DNA of 64,000 nucleotides from Bathymodiolus brooksi (taxonomy: Eukaryota > Mollusca > Bivalvia > Mytilida > Modiolidae), in assembly GCA_963680875.1 (NCBI GenBank), contig OY804579.1:19267804-19331803 (forward strand), written 5' to 3'. The notes under the pieces are model-generated. The model was not told the origin of the DNA, made no database searches, and worked only from the letters and a program-made list of their open reading frames with translations. The translations under genes and the position numbers were made by a program. Of the stretch, positions 22,741-36,536 are shown in pieces (the first letter of the stretch is position 1; the number at the start of each line of letters is the position of its first letter).

Positions 22741-25700
22741 TTATCAGCGTACCTGATAAAGGTTATTGCAGAAATGTGTCATGTGCACTACATTAGATAT
22801 CTACGTTTATATTACTACGTTGTGACGTATCTGTCAGTATTTGCCAGTCTTTTGATTATCAGCGTACCTGGTAAAGGTTATTCCAGAAATGTGTCCTGTG
22901 CACTACATTATATATCTACGTCTATATGATTACGTTGTGACGTATCTGTCAGTATTTGCCAGTCTTTTGATTATCAGTGTACCTGATAAAGGTTATTCCA
23001 GAAATGTGTCCTGTGCACTACATTATATATCTACATCTATATGACTATGTTGTGACGTGTCTGTCAGTATTTTCCAGTCTTTTGATTATCAGTGTACCTG
23101 ATAAAGGTTATTCCAGAAATGTGTCCTGTGCACTACATTAGATATCTACGTCTATATGACTACGTTGTGACGTATCTGTCAGTATTTTCCAGTCTTTTGA
23201 TTATCAGCGTACCTGATAAAGGTTATTCCAGAAATGTGTCGTGTGCACTACATTAGATATCTACGTTTATATGACTACGTTGTGACGTATCTGTCAGTAT
23301 TTTCCAGTCTTTTGATTATCAGTGTACCTGATAAAGGGTATTCCAGACATGTGTCCTGTGCACTACATTAGATATCTACGTTTATATTACTACGTTGTGA
23401 CGTATCTGTCAGTATTTTTCAGTCTTTTGATTATCAGTGTACCTGATAAAGGTTATTGCAGAAATGTGTCATGTGCACTACATTAGATATCTACGTTTAT
23501 ATTACTACGTTGTGACGTAACTGTCAGTATTTGCCAGTCTTTTGATTATCAGCGTACTTGATAAAGGTTATTCCAGAAATGTGTCGTGTGCACTACATTA
23601 GATATCTACGTTTATATATCTACGTTGTGACGTATCTGTCAGTATTTTCCAGTCCTTTGATTATCAGCGTACTTGATAAAGATTATTCTAGGAATGTGTC
23701 ATGTGCACTACATTAGATATCTACGCTTATATGACTACGTTGTGACGTATCTGTCAGTGTTTGCCAGTCTTTTGATTATCAGCGTACCTGATAAAGGTTA
23801 TTCCAGAAATGTGTCATGTGCACTACATTAGATATCTACGTTTATATTACTACGTTGTGACGTATCTGTCAGTATTTTCCAGTCTTTTTATTATCAGCGT
23901 ACCTGATAAAGGTTATTCTAGAAATGTGTCATGTGCACTACATTAGATATCTACGTCTATATGACTACGTTGTGACGTATCTGTCAGTATTTTCCAGTCT
24001 TTTGATTATCAGTGTACCTGATAAAGGTTATTCCAGAAATGTGTCCTGTGCACTACATTAGATATCTACGTTGTGACGTATCTGTCAGTATTTTCCAGTC
24101 TCTTGATTATCAGTGTACCCGATTAAGGTTATTCCAGAAATGTGTCCTGTGCACTACATTAGATATCTACGTCTATATGACTACGTTGTGACGTATCTGT
24201 CAGTATTTTCCAGTCTTTTGATTATCAACGTACCTGATAAAGGTTATTCTAGAAATGTGTCATGTGCACTACATTAGATATCTGCGTCTATATGACTACG
24301 TTGTGACGTATCTGTCAGTATTTTCCAGTCTTTTGATTATCAGTGTACCTGATAAAGGTTATTCCAGACATGTGTCCTGTGCACTACATTAGATATCTAC
24401 GTTTATATGACTACGTTGTGACGTATCTGTCAGTATTTTCCAGTCTTTTGATTATCTGTGTACCTGGTAAAGGTTATTCCAGACATGTGTCCTGTGCACT
24501 ACATTAGATATCTACGTTTATATGACTACGTTGTGACGTATCTGTCAGTATTTTTCAGTCTTTTGATTATCAGCGTACCTGATAAAGTTTATTGCAGAAA
24601 TGTGTCATGTGCACTACATTAGATATCTACGTTTATATTACTACGTTGTGACGTATCTGTCAGTATTTTCCAGTCTTTTGATTATCAGCGTACCTGATAA
24701 AGGTTATTGCAGAAATGTGTCATGTGCACTACATTAGATATCTACGTTTATATTACTACGTTGTGACGTAACTGTCAGTATTTTTCAGTCTTATGATTAT
24801 CAGCGTACCTGATAAAGGTAATTCCAGAAATGTGTCCTCTGCACTACATTAGATATCTACGTTTATATGACTACGTTGTGGCGTATCTGTCAGTATTTTC
24901 CAGTCTTTTGATTATCTGTGTACCTGGTAAAGGTTATTCCAGACATGTGTCATGTGCACTACATTAGATATCTACGTTCATATGACTACGTTGTGACGTA
25001 TCTGTCAGTATTTTTCAGTCTTTTGATTATCAGCGTACCTGATAAAGTTTATTGCAGAAATGTGTCATGTGCACTACATTAGATATCTACGTTTATATGA
25101 CTACGTTGTGGCGTATCTGTCAGTATTTTCCAGTCTTTTGATTATCAGTGTACCTGATAAAGGGTATTCCAGACATGTGTCCTGTGCACTACATTAGATA
25201 TCTACGTTTATATTACTACGTTGTGACGTATCTGTCAGTATTTGTCAGTCTTTTGATTATCAGCGTACCTGATAAAGGTTATTCCAGAAATGTGTCATGT
25301 GCACTACATTAGATATCTACGTTTATATTACTACGTTGTGACGTATCTGTCAGTATTTACCAGTCTTTTGATTATCAGCGTACCTGATAAAGGTTATTCC
25401 AGAAATGTGTCCTGTGCACTACATTATATATCTACGTTTATATGACTACGTTGTGACGTATCTGTCAGTATTTTCCAGTCTTTTGATTATCAGCGTACCT
25501 GATAAAGGTTATTCCAGAAATGTGTCGTGTGCACTACATTAGATATCTACGTTTATATTACTACGTTGTGACGTATCTGTCAGTATTTGCCAGTCTTTTG
25601 ATTATCAGCGTACCTGATGAAGGTTATTCCAGAAATGGGTCGTGTGCACTACATTAGATATCTACGTTTATATTACTACGTTGTGACGTATCTGTCAGTA

Positions 25701-28700
25701 TTTTCCAGTCTTTTGATTATCAGCGTACCTGATAAAGGTTATTCCAGAAATGTGTCGTGTGCACTACATTAGATATCTACGTTTATATGACTACGTTGTG
25801 ACGTATCTGTCAGTATTTTCCAGTCTTTTGATTATCAGCGTACCTGATAAAGGTTATTCCAGACATGTGTCCTGTGCACTACATTAGATATCTACATCTA
25901 TATGACTACGTTGTGACGTGTCTGTCAGTATATTCCAGTCTTTTGATTATCAGTGTACCTGATAAAGGTTATTGCAGAAATGTGTCCTGTGCACTACATT
26001 AGATATCTACGTCTATATGACTACGTTGTGACGTATCTGTCAGTATTTTCCAGTCTCTTGATTATCAGTGTACCTGATTAAGGTTATTCCAGAAATGTGT
26101 CCTGTGCACTACATTAGATATCTACGTTTATATGACTACGTTGTGACGTATCTGTCAGTATTTGCCAGTCTTTTGATTATCAGTGTACTTGATAAAGGTT
26201 ATTCCAGAAATGTGTCATGTGCACTACATTAGATATCTACGTTTATATTACTACGTTGTGACGTAACTGTCAGTATTTGCCAGTCTTTTGATTATCAGTG
26301 TACCTGATAAAGGTTATTCCAGAAATGTGTCGTGTGCACTACATTAGATATCTACATCTATATGACTACGTCGTGACGTATCTGTCAGTATTTTCCAGTC
26401 TTTTGATTGTCAGTGTACCTGATAAAGGTTATTCCAGAAATGTGTCGTGTGCACTACATTAGATATCTACGTTTATATTACTACGTTGTGACGTATCTGT
26501 CAGTATTTGCCAGTCTTTTGATTATCAGCGTACCTGATGAAGGTTATTCCAGAAATGGGTCGTGTGCACTACATTAGATATCTACGTTTATATTACTACG
26601 TTGTGACGTATCTGTCAGTATTTTCCAGTCTTTTGATTATCAGCGTACCTGATAAAGGTTATTCCAGAAATGTGTCGTGTGCACTACATTAGATATCTAC
26701 GTTTATATGACTACGTTGTGACGTATCTGTCAGTATTTTCCAGTCTTTTGATTATCAGCGTACCTGATAAAGGTTATTCCAGACATGTGTCCTGTGCACT
26801 ACATTAGATATCTACATCTATATGACTACGTTGTGACGTGTCTGTCAGTATATTCCAGTCTTTTGATTATCAGTGTACCTGATAAAGGTTATTGCAGAAA
26901 TGTGTCCTGTGCACTACATTAGATATCTACGTCTATATGACTACGTTGTGACGTATCTGTCAGTATTTTCCAGTCTCTTGATTATCAGTGTACCTGATTA
27001 AGGTTATTCCAGAAATGTGTCCTGTGCACTACATTAGATATCTACGTTTATATGACTACGTTGTGACGTATCTGTCAGTATTTGCCAGTCTTTTGATTAT
27101 CAGTGTACTTGATAAAGGTTATTCCAGAAATGTGTCATGTGCACTACATTAGATATCTACGTTTATATTACTACGTTGTGACGTAACTGTCAGTATTTGC
27201 CAGTCTTTTGATTATCAGTGTACCTGATAAAGGTTATTCCAGAAATGTGTCGTGTGCACTACATTAGATATCTACATCTATATGACTACGTCGTGACGTA
27301 TCTGTCAGTATTTTCCAGTCTTTTGATTGTCAGTGTACCTGATAAAGGTTATTCCAGAAATGTGTCCTGTGCACTACATTAGATATCTACGTTTATATTA
27401 CAACGTTGTGACGTATCTGTCAGTATTTGCCAGTCTTTTGATTATCAGCGTACCTGATAAAGTTTATTGCAGAAATGTGTCATGTGCACTACATTAGATA
27501 TCTACGTTTATATTACTACGTTGTGACGTATCTGTCAGTATTTTCCAGTCTTTTGATTATCAGTGTACCTGATAAAGGTTATTCCAGACATGTGTCATGT
27601 GCACTACATTAGATATCTACGTTTATATGACTACGTTGTGACGTATCTGTCAGTATTTTCCAGTCTTTTGATTATCAGCGTACTTGATAAAGGTTATTCC
27701 AGAAATGTGTCGTGTGCACTACATTATATATCTACGTTTATATGACTACGTTGTGACGTATCTGTCAGTATTTTCCAGTCTTTTGATTATCAGCGTACCT
27801 GATAAAGGTTATTCCAGAAATGTGTCATGTGCACTACATTAGATATCTACATCTATATGACTACGTTGTGACGTATCTGTCAGTATTTTCCAGTCTTTTG
27901 ATTATCAGCGTACCTGGTAAAGGTTATTCCAGAAATGTGCCCTGTGCACTACATTATATATCTACGTCTATATGATTACCTTGTGACGTATCTGTCAGTA
28001 TTTGCCAGTCTTTTGATTATCAGCGTACTTGATAAAGGTTATTCCAGAAATGTGTCCTGTGCACTACATTAGATATCTACGTTTATATGACTACGTTGTG
28101 ACGTATCTGCCAGTATTTGACAGTCTTTTGATTATCAGCGTACTTGATAAAGGTTATTCCAGAAATGTGTCCTGTGCACTACATTAGATATCTACGTTTA
28201 TATGACTACGTTGTGACGTATCTGTCAGTATTTTCCAGTCTTTTGATTATCAGCGTACCTGATAAAGGTTATTCCAGAAATGTGTCCTGTGCACTACATT
28301 ATATATCTACGTTTATATGACTACGTTGTGACGTATCTGTCAGTATTTTCCAGTCTTTTGATTATCAGCGTACCTGATAAAGGTTATTCCAGAAATGTGT
28401 CCTGTGCACTACATTAGATATCTACGTCTATATGACTACGTTGTGACGTATCTGTCAGTATTTGCCAGTCTTTTGATTATCAGCGTACTTGATAAAGGTT
28501 ATTCCAGAAATGTGTCCTGTGCACTACATTATATATCTACATCTATATGACTATGTTGTGGCGTATCTGTCAGTATTTTCCAGTCTTTTGATTATCAGTG
28601 TACCTGATAAAGGTTATTCCAGAAATGTGTCCTGTGCACTACATTAGATATCTACGTCTATATGATTACGTTGTGACGTATGTGTCAGTATTTTCCAGTC

Positions 28701-31700
28701 TTTTGATTATCAACGTACCTGATAAAGGTTATTCCAGAAATGTGTCGTGTGCACTACATTAGATATCTACGTCTATATGGCTATGTTGTGACATATCTGT
28801 CAGTATTTGCCAGTCTTTTGATTATCAGCGTACCTGATAAAGGTTATTCCAGAAATGTGTCCTGTGCACTACATTAGATATCTACGTTTATATTACTACG
28901 TTGTGACGTAACTGTCAGTATTTACCAGTCTTTTGATTATCAGTGTACCTGATAAAGGTTATTCCAGAAATGTGTCATGTGCACTACATTAGATATCTAC
29001 GTTTATATTACTACGTTGTGACGTATCTGTCAGTATTTACCAGTCTTTTGATTATCAGTGTACCTGATAAAGGTTTTTCCAGAAATGTGTCATGTGCACT
29101 ACATTAGATATCTACGTTGTGACGTATCTGTCAGTATTTTCCAGTCTTTTGATTATCAGCGTATTTGATAAAGATTATTCTAGAAATGTGTCATGTGCAG
29201 TACATTAGATATCTACGTTTATATTACTACGTTGTGACGTAACTGTCAGTATTTTCCAGTCTTTTGATTATCAGCGTACCTGATAAAGGTTATTGCAGAA
29301 ATGTGTCATGTGCACTACATTAGATATCTACGTTTATATTACTACGTTGTGACGTATCTGTCAGTATTTTCCAGTCTTTTGATTATCAGCGTACCTGATA
29401 AAGGTTATTCTAGAAATGTGTCATGTGCACTACATTAGATATCTACGTCTATATGACTACGTTGTGACGTATCTGTCAGTATTTTCCAGTCTTTTGATTA
29501 TCAGCGTACCTGATAAAGGTTATTCTAGAAATGTGTCATGTGCACTACATTAGATATCTACGTCTATATGACTACGTTGTGACGTATCTGTCAGTATTTT
29601 CCAGTCTTTTGATTATCAGTGTACCTGATAAAGGTTATTCCAGACATGTGTCCTGTGCACTACATTAGATATCTACGTCTATATGACTACGTTGTGACGT
29701 ATCTGTCAGTATTTTCCAGTCTTTTGATTATCAGTGTACCTGATAAAGGTTATTGCAGAAATGTGTCATGTGCACTACATTATATATCTACGTTTATATT
29801 ACTACGTTGTGACGTATCTGTCAGTATTTGCCAGTCTTTTGATTATCAGCGTACCTGATAAAGGTTATTGCAGAAATGTGTCCTGTGCACTACATTATAT
29901 ATCTACGTCTATATGATTACGTTGTGACGTATCTGTCAGTATTTGCCAGTCTTTTGATTATCAGTGTACCTGATAAAGGTTATTCCAGAAATGTGTCCTG
30001 TGCACTACATTATATATCTACATCTATATGACTATGTTGTGACGTGTCTGTCAGTATTTTCCAGTCTTTTGATTATCAGTGTACCTGATAAAGGTTATTC
30101 CAGAAATGTGTCCTGTGCACTACATTAGATATCTACGTCTATATGACTACGTTGTGACGTATCTGTCAGTATTTTCCAGTCTTTTGATTATCAGCGTACC
30201 TGATAAAGGTTATTCCAGAAATGTGTCGTGTGCACTACATTAGATATCTACGTTTATATGACTACGTTGTGACGTATCTGTCAGTATTTTCCAGTCTTTT
30301 GATTATCAGTGTACCTGATAAAGGGTATTCCAGACATGTGTCCTGTGCACTACATTAGATATCTACGTTTATATTACTACGTTGTGACGTATCTGTCAGT
30401 ATTTTTCAGTCTTTTGATTATCAGTGTACCTGATAAAGGTTATTGCAGAAATGTGTCATGTGCACTACATTAGATATCTACGTTTATATTACTACGTTGT
30501 GACGTAACTGTCAGTATTTGCCAGTCTTTTGATTATCAGCGTACTTGATAAAGGTTATTCCAGAAATGTGTCGTGTGCACTACATTAGATATCTACGTTT
30601 ATATATCTACGTTGTGACGTATCTGTCAGTATTTTCCAGTCTTTTGATTATCAGCGTACTTGATAAAGATTATTCTAGAAATGTGTCATGTGCACTACAT
30701 TAGATATCTACGCTTATATGACTACGTTGTGACGTATCTGTCAGTGTTTGCCAGTCTTTTGATTATCAGCGTACCTGATAAAGGTTATTCCAGAAATGTG
30801 TCATGTGCACTACATTAGATATCTACGTTTATATTACTACGTTGTGACGTATCTGTCAGTATTTTCCAGTCTTTTTATTATCAGCGTACCTGATAAAGGT
30901 TATTCTAGAAATGTGTCATGTGCACTACATTAGATATCTACGTCTATATGACTACGTTGTGACGTATCTGTCAGTATTTTCCAGTCTTTTGATTATCAGT
31001 GTACCTGATAAAGGTTATTCCAGAAATGTGTCCTGTGCACTACATTAGATATCTACGTTGTGACGTATCTGTCAGTATTTTCCAGTCTCTTGATTATCAG
31101 TGTACCCGATTAAGGTTATTCCAGAAATGTGTCCTGTGCACTACATTAGATATCTACGTCTATATGACTACGTTGTGACGTATCTGTCAGTATTTTCCAG
31201 TCTTTTGATTATCAGCGTACCTGATAAAGGTTATTCTAGAAATGTGTCATGTGCACTACATTAGATATCTGCGTCTATATGACTACGTTGTGACGTATCT
31301 GTCAGTATTTTCCAGTCTTTTGATTATCAGTGTACCTGATAAAGGTTATTCCAGACATGTGTCCTGTGCACTACATTAGATATCTACGTTTATATGACTA
31401 CGTTGTGACGTATCTGTCAGTATTTTCCAGTCTTTTGATTATCTGTGTACCTGGTAAAGGTTATTCCAGACATGTGTCCTGTGCACTACATTAGATATCT
31501 ACGTTTATATGACTACGTTGTGACGTATCTGTCAGTATTTTTCAGTCTTTTGATTATCAGCGTACCTGATAAAGTTTATTGCAGAAATGTGTCATGTGCA
31601 CTACATTAGATATCTACGTTTATATTACTACGTTGTGACGTATCTGTCAGTATTTTCCAGTCTTTTGATTATCAGCGTACCTGATAAAGGTTATTGCAGA

Positions 31701-32330
31701 AATGTGTCATGTGCACTACATTAGATATCTACGTTTATATTACTACGTTGTGACGTAACTGTCAGTATTTTTCAGTCTTTTGATTATCAGCGTACCTGAT
31801 AAAGGTAATTCCAGAAATGTGTCCTCTGCACTACATTAGATATCTACGTTTATATGACTACGTTGTGACGTATCTGTCAGTATTTTCCAGTCTTTTGATT
31901 ATCTGTGTACCTGGTAAAGGTTATTCCAGACATGTGTCATGTGCACTACATTAGATATCTACGTTCATATGACTACGTTGTAACGTATCTGTCAGTATTT
32001 TTCAGTCTTTTGATTATCAGCGTACCTGATAAAGTTTATTGCAGAAATGTGTCATGTGCACTACATTAGATATCTACGTTTATATGACTACGTTGTGGCG
32101 TATCTGTCAGTATTTTCCAGTCTTTTGATTATCAGTGTACCTGATAAAGGGTATTCCAGACATGTGTCCTGTGCACTACATTAGATATCTACGTTTATAT
32201 TACTACGTTGTGACGTATCTGTCAGTATTTGTCAGTCTTTTGATTATCAGCGTACCTGATAAAGGTTATTCCAGAAATGTGTCATGTGCACTACATTAGA
32301 TATCTACGTTTATATTACTACGTTGTGACG
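20200..32330. repeat. About 7-kb segmental duplication inside the satellite
   Basis: Variants of the 20.2-25.3 kb part recur in the 27.5-32.3 kb part: GATTACC at 20642 and 27973 (7,331 bp), GTATTTGAT at 21944 and 29161 (7,217 bp), TCTGCG at 24281 and 31268 (6,987 bp). The distance shrinks in steps of about one to two monomers, so one copy lost units after duplication. Confidence 0.8.
25500..27420. repeat. 920-bp local duplication (8 monomers) in the satellite
   Basis: The rare variant GGGTCG is at 25637 and 26557, and the ACATG variant followed by TCTACATCTATATG at 25863 and 26783, both 920 bp apart. The same variant order is also seen at 16710 and 16936, 8,927 bp to the left, so the 8-mer was copied from or to the left part of the array. 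Confidence 0.85.
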
Positions 32331-34326
32331 TATCTGTCAGTATTTACCAGTCTTTTGATTATCAGTGTACCTGATAAAGTTTATTGCAGAAATGTGTCAT
32401 GTGCACTACATTAGATATCTACGCTTATATGACTACGTTGTGACGTAGCTGTCAGTATTTACCAGTCTTTTGATTATCAGCGTACCTGATAAAGGTTATT
32501 CCAGAAATGTGTCGTGTGCACTACATTATATATCTACGTTTATATGACTACGTTGTGACGTAACTGTCAGTATTTTCCAGTCTTTTGATTATCAGCGTAC
32601 CTGATAAAGGTTATTCCAGAAATGTGTCGTGTGCACTACATTAGATATGTACGTTTATATTACCACGTTGTGACGTAACTGTCAGTATTTTCCAGTCTTT
32701 TGATTATCAGCGTACTTGATAAAGGTTATTCCAGAAATGTGTCCTGTGCACTACATTAGATATCTACGTTTATATTACTACGTTGTGACGTATCTGTCAG
32801 TATTTACCAGTCTTTTGATTATCAGCGTACCTGATAAAGGTTATTCCAGAAATGTGTCATGTGCACTACATTAGATATCTACATCTATATGACTATGTTG
32901 TGACGTATCTGCCAGTATTTTCCAGTCTTTTGATTATCAGCGTACCTGATAAAGTTTATTCCAGAAATGTGTCGTGTGCACTACATTAGATATCTACGTT
33001 TATATTACTACGTTGTGACGTAACTGTCAGTATTTTCCAGTTTTTTGATTATCAGCGTACCTGATAACGGTTATTCCAGAAATGTGTCGTGTGCACTACA
33101 TTAGATATCTACGTTGTGACGTATCTGTCAGTATTTGCCAGTCTTTTGTTTATCAGCGTACCTGATAAAGGTTATTCCAGAAATGTGTCATGTGCACTAC
33201 ATTAGATATCTACGTTTATATTACTACGTTGTGACGTAACTGTCAGTATTTGCCAGTCTTTTGATTATCAGCGTACCTGATAAAGGTTATTCCAGAAATG
33301 TGTCGTGTGCACTACATTAGATATCTACGTTTATATTACTACGTTGTGACGTAACTGTCAGTATTTGCCAGTCTTTTGATTATCAGCGTACCTGATAAAG
33401 GTTATTCCAGAAATGTGTCGTGTGCACTACATTAGATATCTACGTTGTGACGTATCTGTCAGTATTTGCCAGTCTTTTGATTATCAGCGTACCTGATAAA
33501 GGTTATTCCAGAAATGTGTCGTGTTCACTACATTAGATATCTACGTTTATATTACTACGTTGTGACGTAACTGTCAGTATTTTCCAGTCTTTTGATTATC
33601 AGCGTACCTGATAAAGGTTATTCCAGAAATGTGTCGTGTGCACTACATTAGATATCTACGTTTATATTACTACGTTGTGACGTAACTGTCAGTATTTTCC
33701 AGTCTTTTGATTATCAGCGTACCTGATAACGGTTATTCCAGAAATGTGTCGTGTGCACTACATTAGATATCTACGTTGTGACGTATCTGTCAGTATTTGC
33801 CAGTCTTTTGATTATCAGCGTACCTGATAAAGGTTATTCCAGAAATGTGTCGTGTGCACTACATTAGATATCTACGTTTATATTACTACGTTGTGACGTA
33901 ACTGTCAGTACTTGCCAGTCTTTTGATTATCAGCGTACCTGATAAAGGTTATTCCAGAAATGTGTCGTGTGCACTACATTAGATATCTACATCTATATGA
34001 CTACGTTGTGACGTATCTGTCAGTATTTTCCAGTCTTTTGATTATCAGCGTACCTGATAAAGGTTATTCCAGAAATGTGTCGTGTGCACTACATTAGATA
34101 TCTACGTTTATATTACTTGAAAAAGGAATATGGACAAAAAGAATGATTTTTAATTTTCAACTAAACATTGACTATCCGTTTTAATCATGCACTAATCAAT
34201 GTCGTTTTTTTTTCTACATGTGTTACTAAATAGATCAGTTTTGATATTCAAATTGAGATCTTGAACGCTTTATTGCAATGTTTATCAATTTTCATTTTTG
34301 GACTCATATAACTAGTTTAACGCCGC

Positions 34327-34460
34327 TGCTCTTTATTGAAGTGTGTTTTCCAAGTCAGTATATATGTATTTGGGGTATCAATTTTACCGCTGTCTTTACG
34401 ATTTTTCGATTAGATTTAGAAACTGTTCTGACAGTATGGTATTCTTTATTTTTTATTTTA
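34327..34460 (+). repeat. Dispersed repeat pair member
   Basis: Shares CTTTATTGAAGTG, GGTATCAATTTT and GAAACTGTTCTGACAGT...GGTATT with the stretch at 61265-61403 in the same order. Noncoding. The 61-codon frame over it is chance. Confidence 0.6.
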
Positions 34461-34639
34461 TAAAATTACTTGCATCTGTACTTTTAAAGAAACTATTCAT
34501 GTATTGAATATTACTAAAATGTCACCTCACGACGTCTCAAGTTAAATCAGGATTGTTTTTTGGCGCACCGAGCTTATTTCGGTTATTTGTCAACGAATTA
34601 TATAACAATATACAAATAACGAAGAAAACACGAGTTGAA

Positions 34640-34810
34640 CTTTGTTTTTTTTTTGTGGAATTCGTGTTATAATATCTTTAGTTTTCCGTTTAGTGTTTTG
34701 TAGATCATTATATATGGCTTTGTCTTTTTTTCGTTTGGCCAATGTATTGCCAGTCTTTCGATGTACGACTTCTGATTACCCTTTTGGCCTCTTTAAACCT
34801 TTCCTAAAGT
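34640..34810 (+). repeat. Dispersed mussel-type repeat, 3' half
   Basis: Starts near GGAATTCGTGTTATAATATC and continues TTTAGTTTTCCGTTTAG, TTTTGTAGATCATT, CCAATGTATTGCCAGTCTTT and GATTACCCTTTTGGCCTCTT, the 3' half of the family that is complete at 42530-42765. The 5' half is absent. Confidence 0.65.
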
Positions 34811-34912
34811 TATTTCCGTCTCTGTCTATTGGTAATTGTTCTAGCCACTTACCTTATAACTTACAACAAAATAATACATGCATATATAATTGAATCTAAA
34901 TGGATGGCATTA

Positions 34913-35065
34913 TGGTGTTGAACGGCGCCTTCAACAATATTGCAGTTATATTGTGGCGGTCAGTTTTATTGATAGAGGAAACCGGAGTACTCGGAGAAAA
35001 CCACTGACCTGCCGCAAGTCGCTATCTGTCAGGGTATTTATTGAAGCATTACACCATATTTTAAT
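34913..35065 (-). repeat. SINE, inverted, partial
   Basis: The plus strand shows CGCCTTCAACAATATTGCAG, GTGGCGGTCAGTTTTATTGA and GGAGTACTCGGAGAAAACCA, the complement of the common SINE body. The head is missing. Confidence 0.75.
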
Positions 35066-36383
35066 ACTGTCTTGTGTAGTATTTTGAATGTGAACATGGT
35101 TATTATTTAGGACTCTAGAGACCTTAATTATTTTTGTTTTCGATTATGACATCTTATCAATATTTAAACATAAATCAATCTAAAATAGACCATGTTCGAA
35201 ACATTAACATCCGTTTATCACAAGTGTTCTTAACAACATATTCAGATATTGCGATTTATTGAATACAATACTAAAAAACGATGTAAAATAATTATATTAC
35301 TTTGCTTATATTTAGTTAATACATTGATTGACCTCGTTTCCACCTTCAAGTAAATACAATTTAAAATGCTATTGATCTAGTATATAATAAGAGACAGAAC
35401 AATGTTCATTTGTAGCATTTATCGGTCAGATCTTATGATCATACTCGCCATTTACAAGATAAGCAAACAAGAACCACCACTTACTATTTCAAAATTTCAA
35501 CAAACAAACTTTATATAGATGCTCAGTACAACACAAAATATGAGTTAACTGGACTAAATACCACCACTAGAATCACCATCAGTCACCTTAATATAATTTA
35601 TCGGCAAATTGGACATTTACCCTTTCATGTGTGCCGCTGATAAAGTTTGGAGGACTGAACTGACCTTGATCCACAAAAATATTAGGTCATTTTGGTAACT
35701 CGCATGCGCAAGTTTATCGGTTCATCTGACGTAAAACACATTATGACGTCACCGATAAAAACAATAACATCAATTCTGAAGGCCTCGATTATACCTTATC
35801 ACAAATGTATAACCTCGTCCTATCGAACTCGCGAAAATGTCTGTCTAAGCCTTCAACATTGCCGATATTTTACATGTATCGTCGTATGATATGATGACGA
35901 ATAGTAAAACGCAACTTTTAAGCATTTTTTTTTTTCAAATATGATATTTTCAAATATTCTCGAACAAACTTATTATTTCTTGCTAGTCTAGCGCAAAGAT
36001 AATCATTACCAGTGAAGTGTCATATTGTTCAGTTACGTCATTTCCTTCAACTATTGCACCGCCAATACGGTATATGATATTGTAAGAGAGATAACTCGTG
36101 TTGATAAGTTTTCGTTTAACGTTTCTGCAAACACGGCAACTGACTGAATTCTAATACGAAGGCGATCGTCAGAAATCGAACCTAGATCTGAAATTTTACG
36201 CACAACTACCAATAATATGTTATAATGATACGAAGCGGATTACTCTAATGTACATGAAACATTATATTTGTCAACTGGTTTAGCCCACACCTAGCATATG
36301 TTGATCCACTCTTAATCCAGGAACCATTCCAAATGCTTAGCAGATAGTAATCACGCCCACGAAATAGCAATAGAGATATCATT
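35066..36383. other. No gene recognised
   Basis: AT-rich. The 65-codon plus frame at 35692-35889 has no domain. A TATGACGTCACC site occurs near 35742. Confidence 0.4.
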
Positions 36384-36536
36384 ATACAAGTAATGACTTT
36401 TCATAAGGTGGACACTGTGATTTATCAACCCCGAGGAAGTGATGTTCACCGAAGGCAACGGCTGAGGTGAACATCACTTCCAAGGGGTTGATAAATCAGT
36501 GTCCACCGAAATGAAAAGTCATCAATTGTTTTATTA
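36384..36536. repeat. Foldback hairpin 4, CCGA/GAGG apex
   Basis: Arms: TGACTTTTCAT, GGTGGACACTG, TGATTTATCAACCCC, GGAAGTGATGTTCACC, all repeated as complements on the right. The apex is CCGAAGGC (36449-36456), AAC, GGCTGAGG (36460-36467), nearly the apex of hairpin 1 at 4119 although the stems are unrelated. The right end is CAATTGTTTTATTA, as in hairpin 1. Confidence 0.85.

Larger units (their letters stand above)
15286..34117. repeat. 115-bp satellite array, about 164 copies
   Basis: Continuous head-to-tail array of 18.8 kb. The unit (taken from GTCTTTTGATTATCAGCGTA) is 115 bp; the first two units start at 15286 and 15401. Each unit carries CCTGATAAAGGTTATTCCAG, GTGCACTACATTAGATATC and TACGTTGTGACGTATCTGTC. 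Common variant positions are the base after ATGTGTC (C, A or G), GATATC versus TATATC, TTATATTAC versus CTATATGAC, and GTATC versus GTAAC. At least eight units lack 14 bp (101-bp units). Because 115 is not a multiple of three, reading frames rotate and the 60-83 codon frames over the array are not genes. The right edge stops abruptly at TTATATTACT before 34118. Confidence 0.98.
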
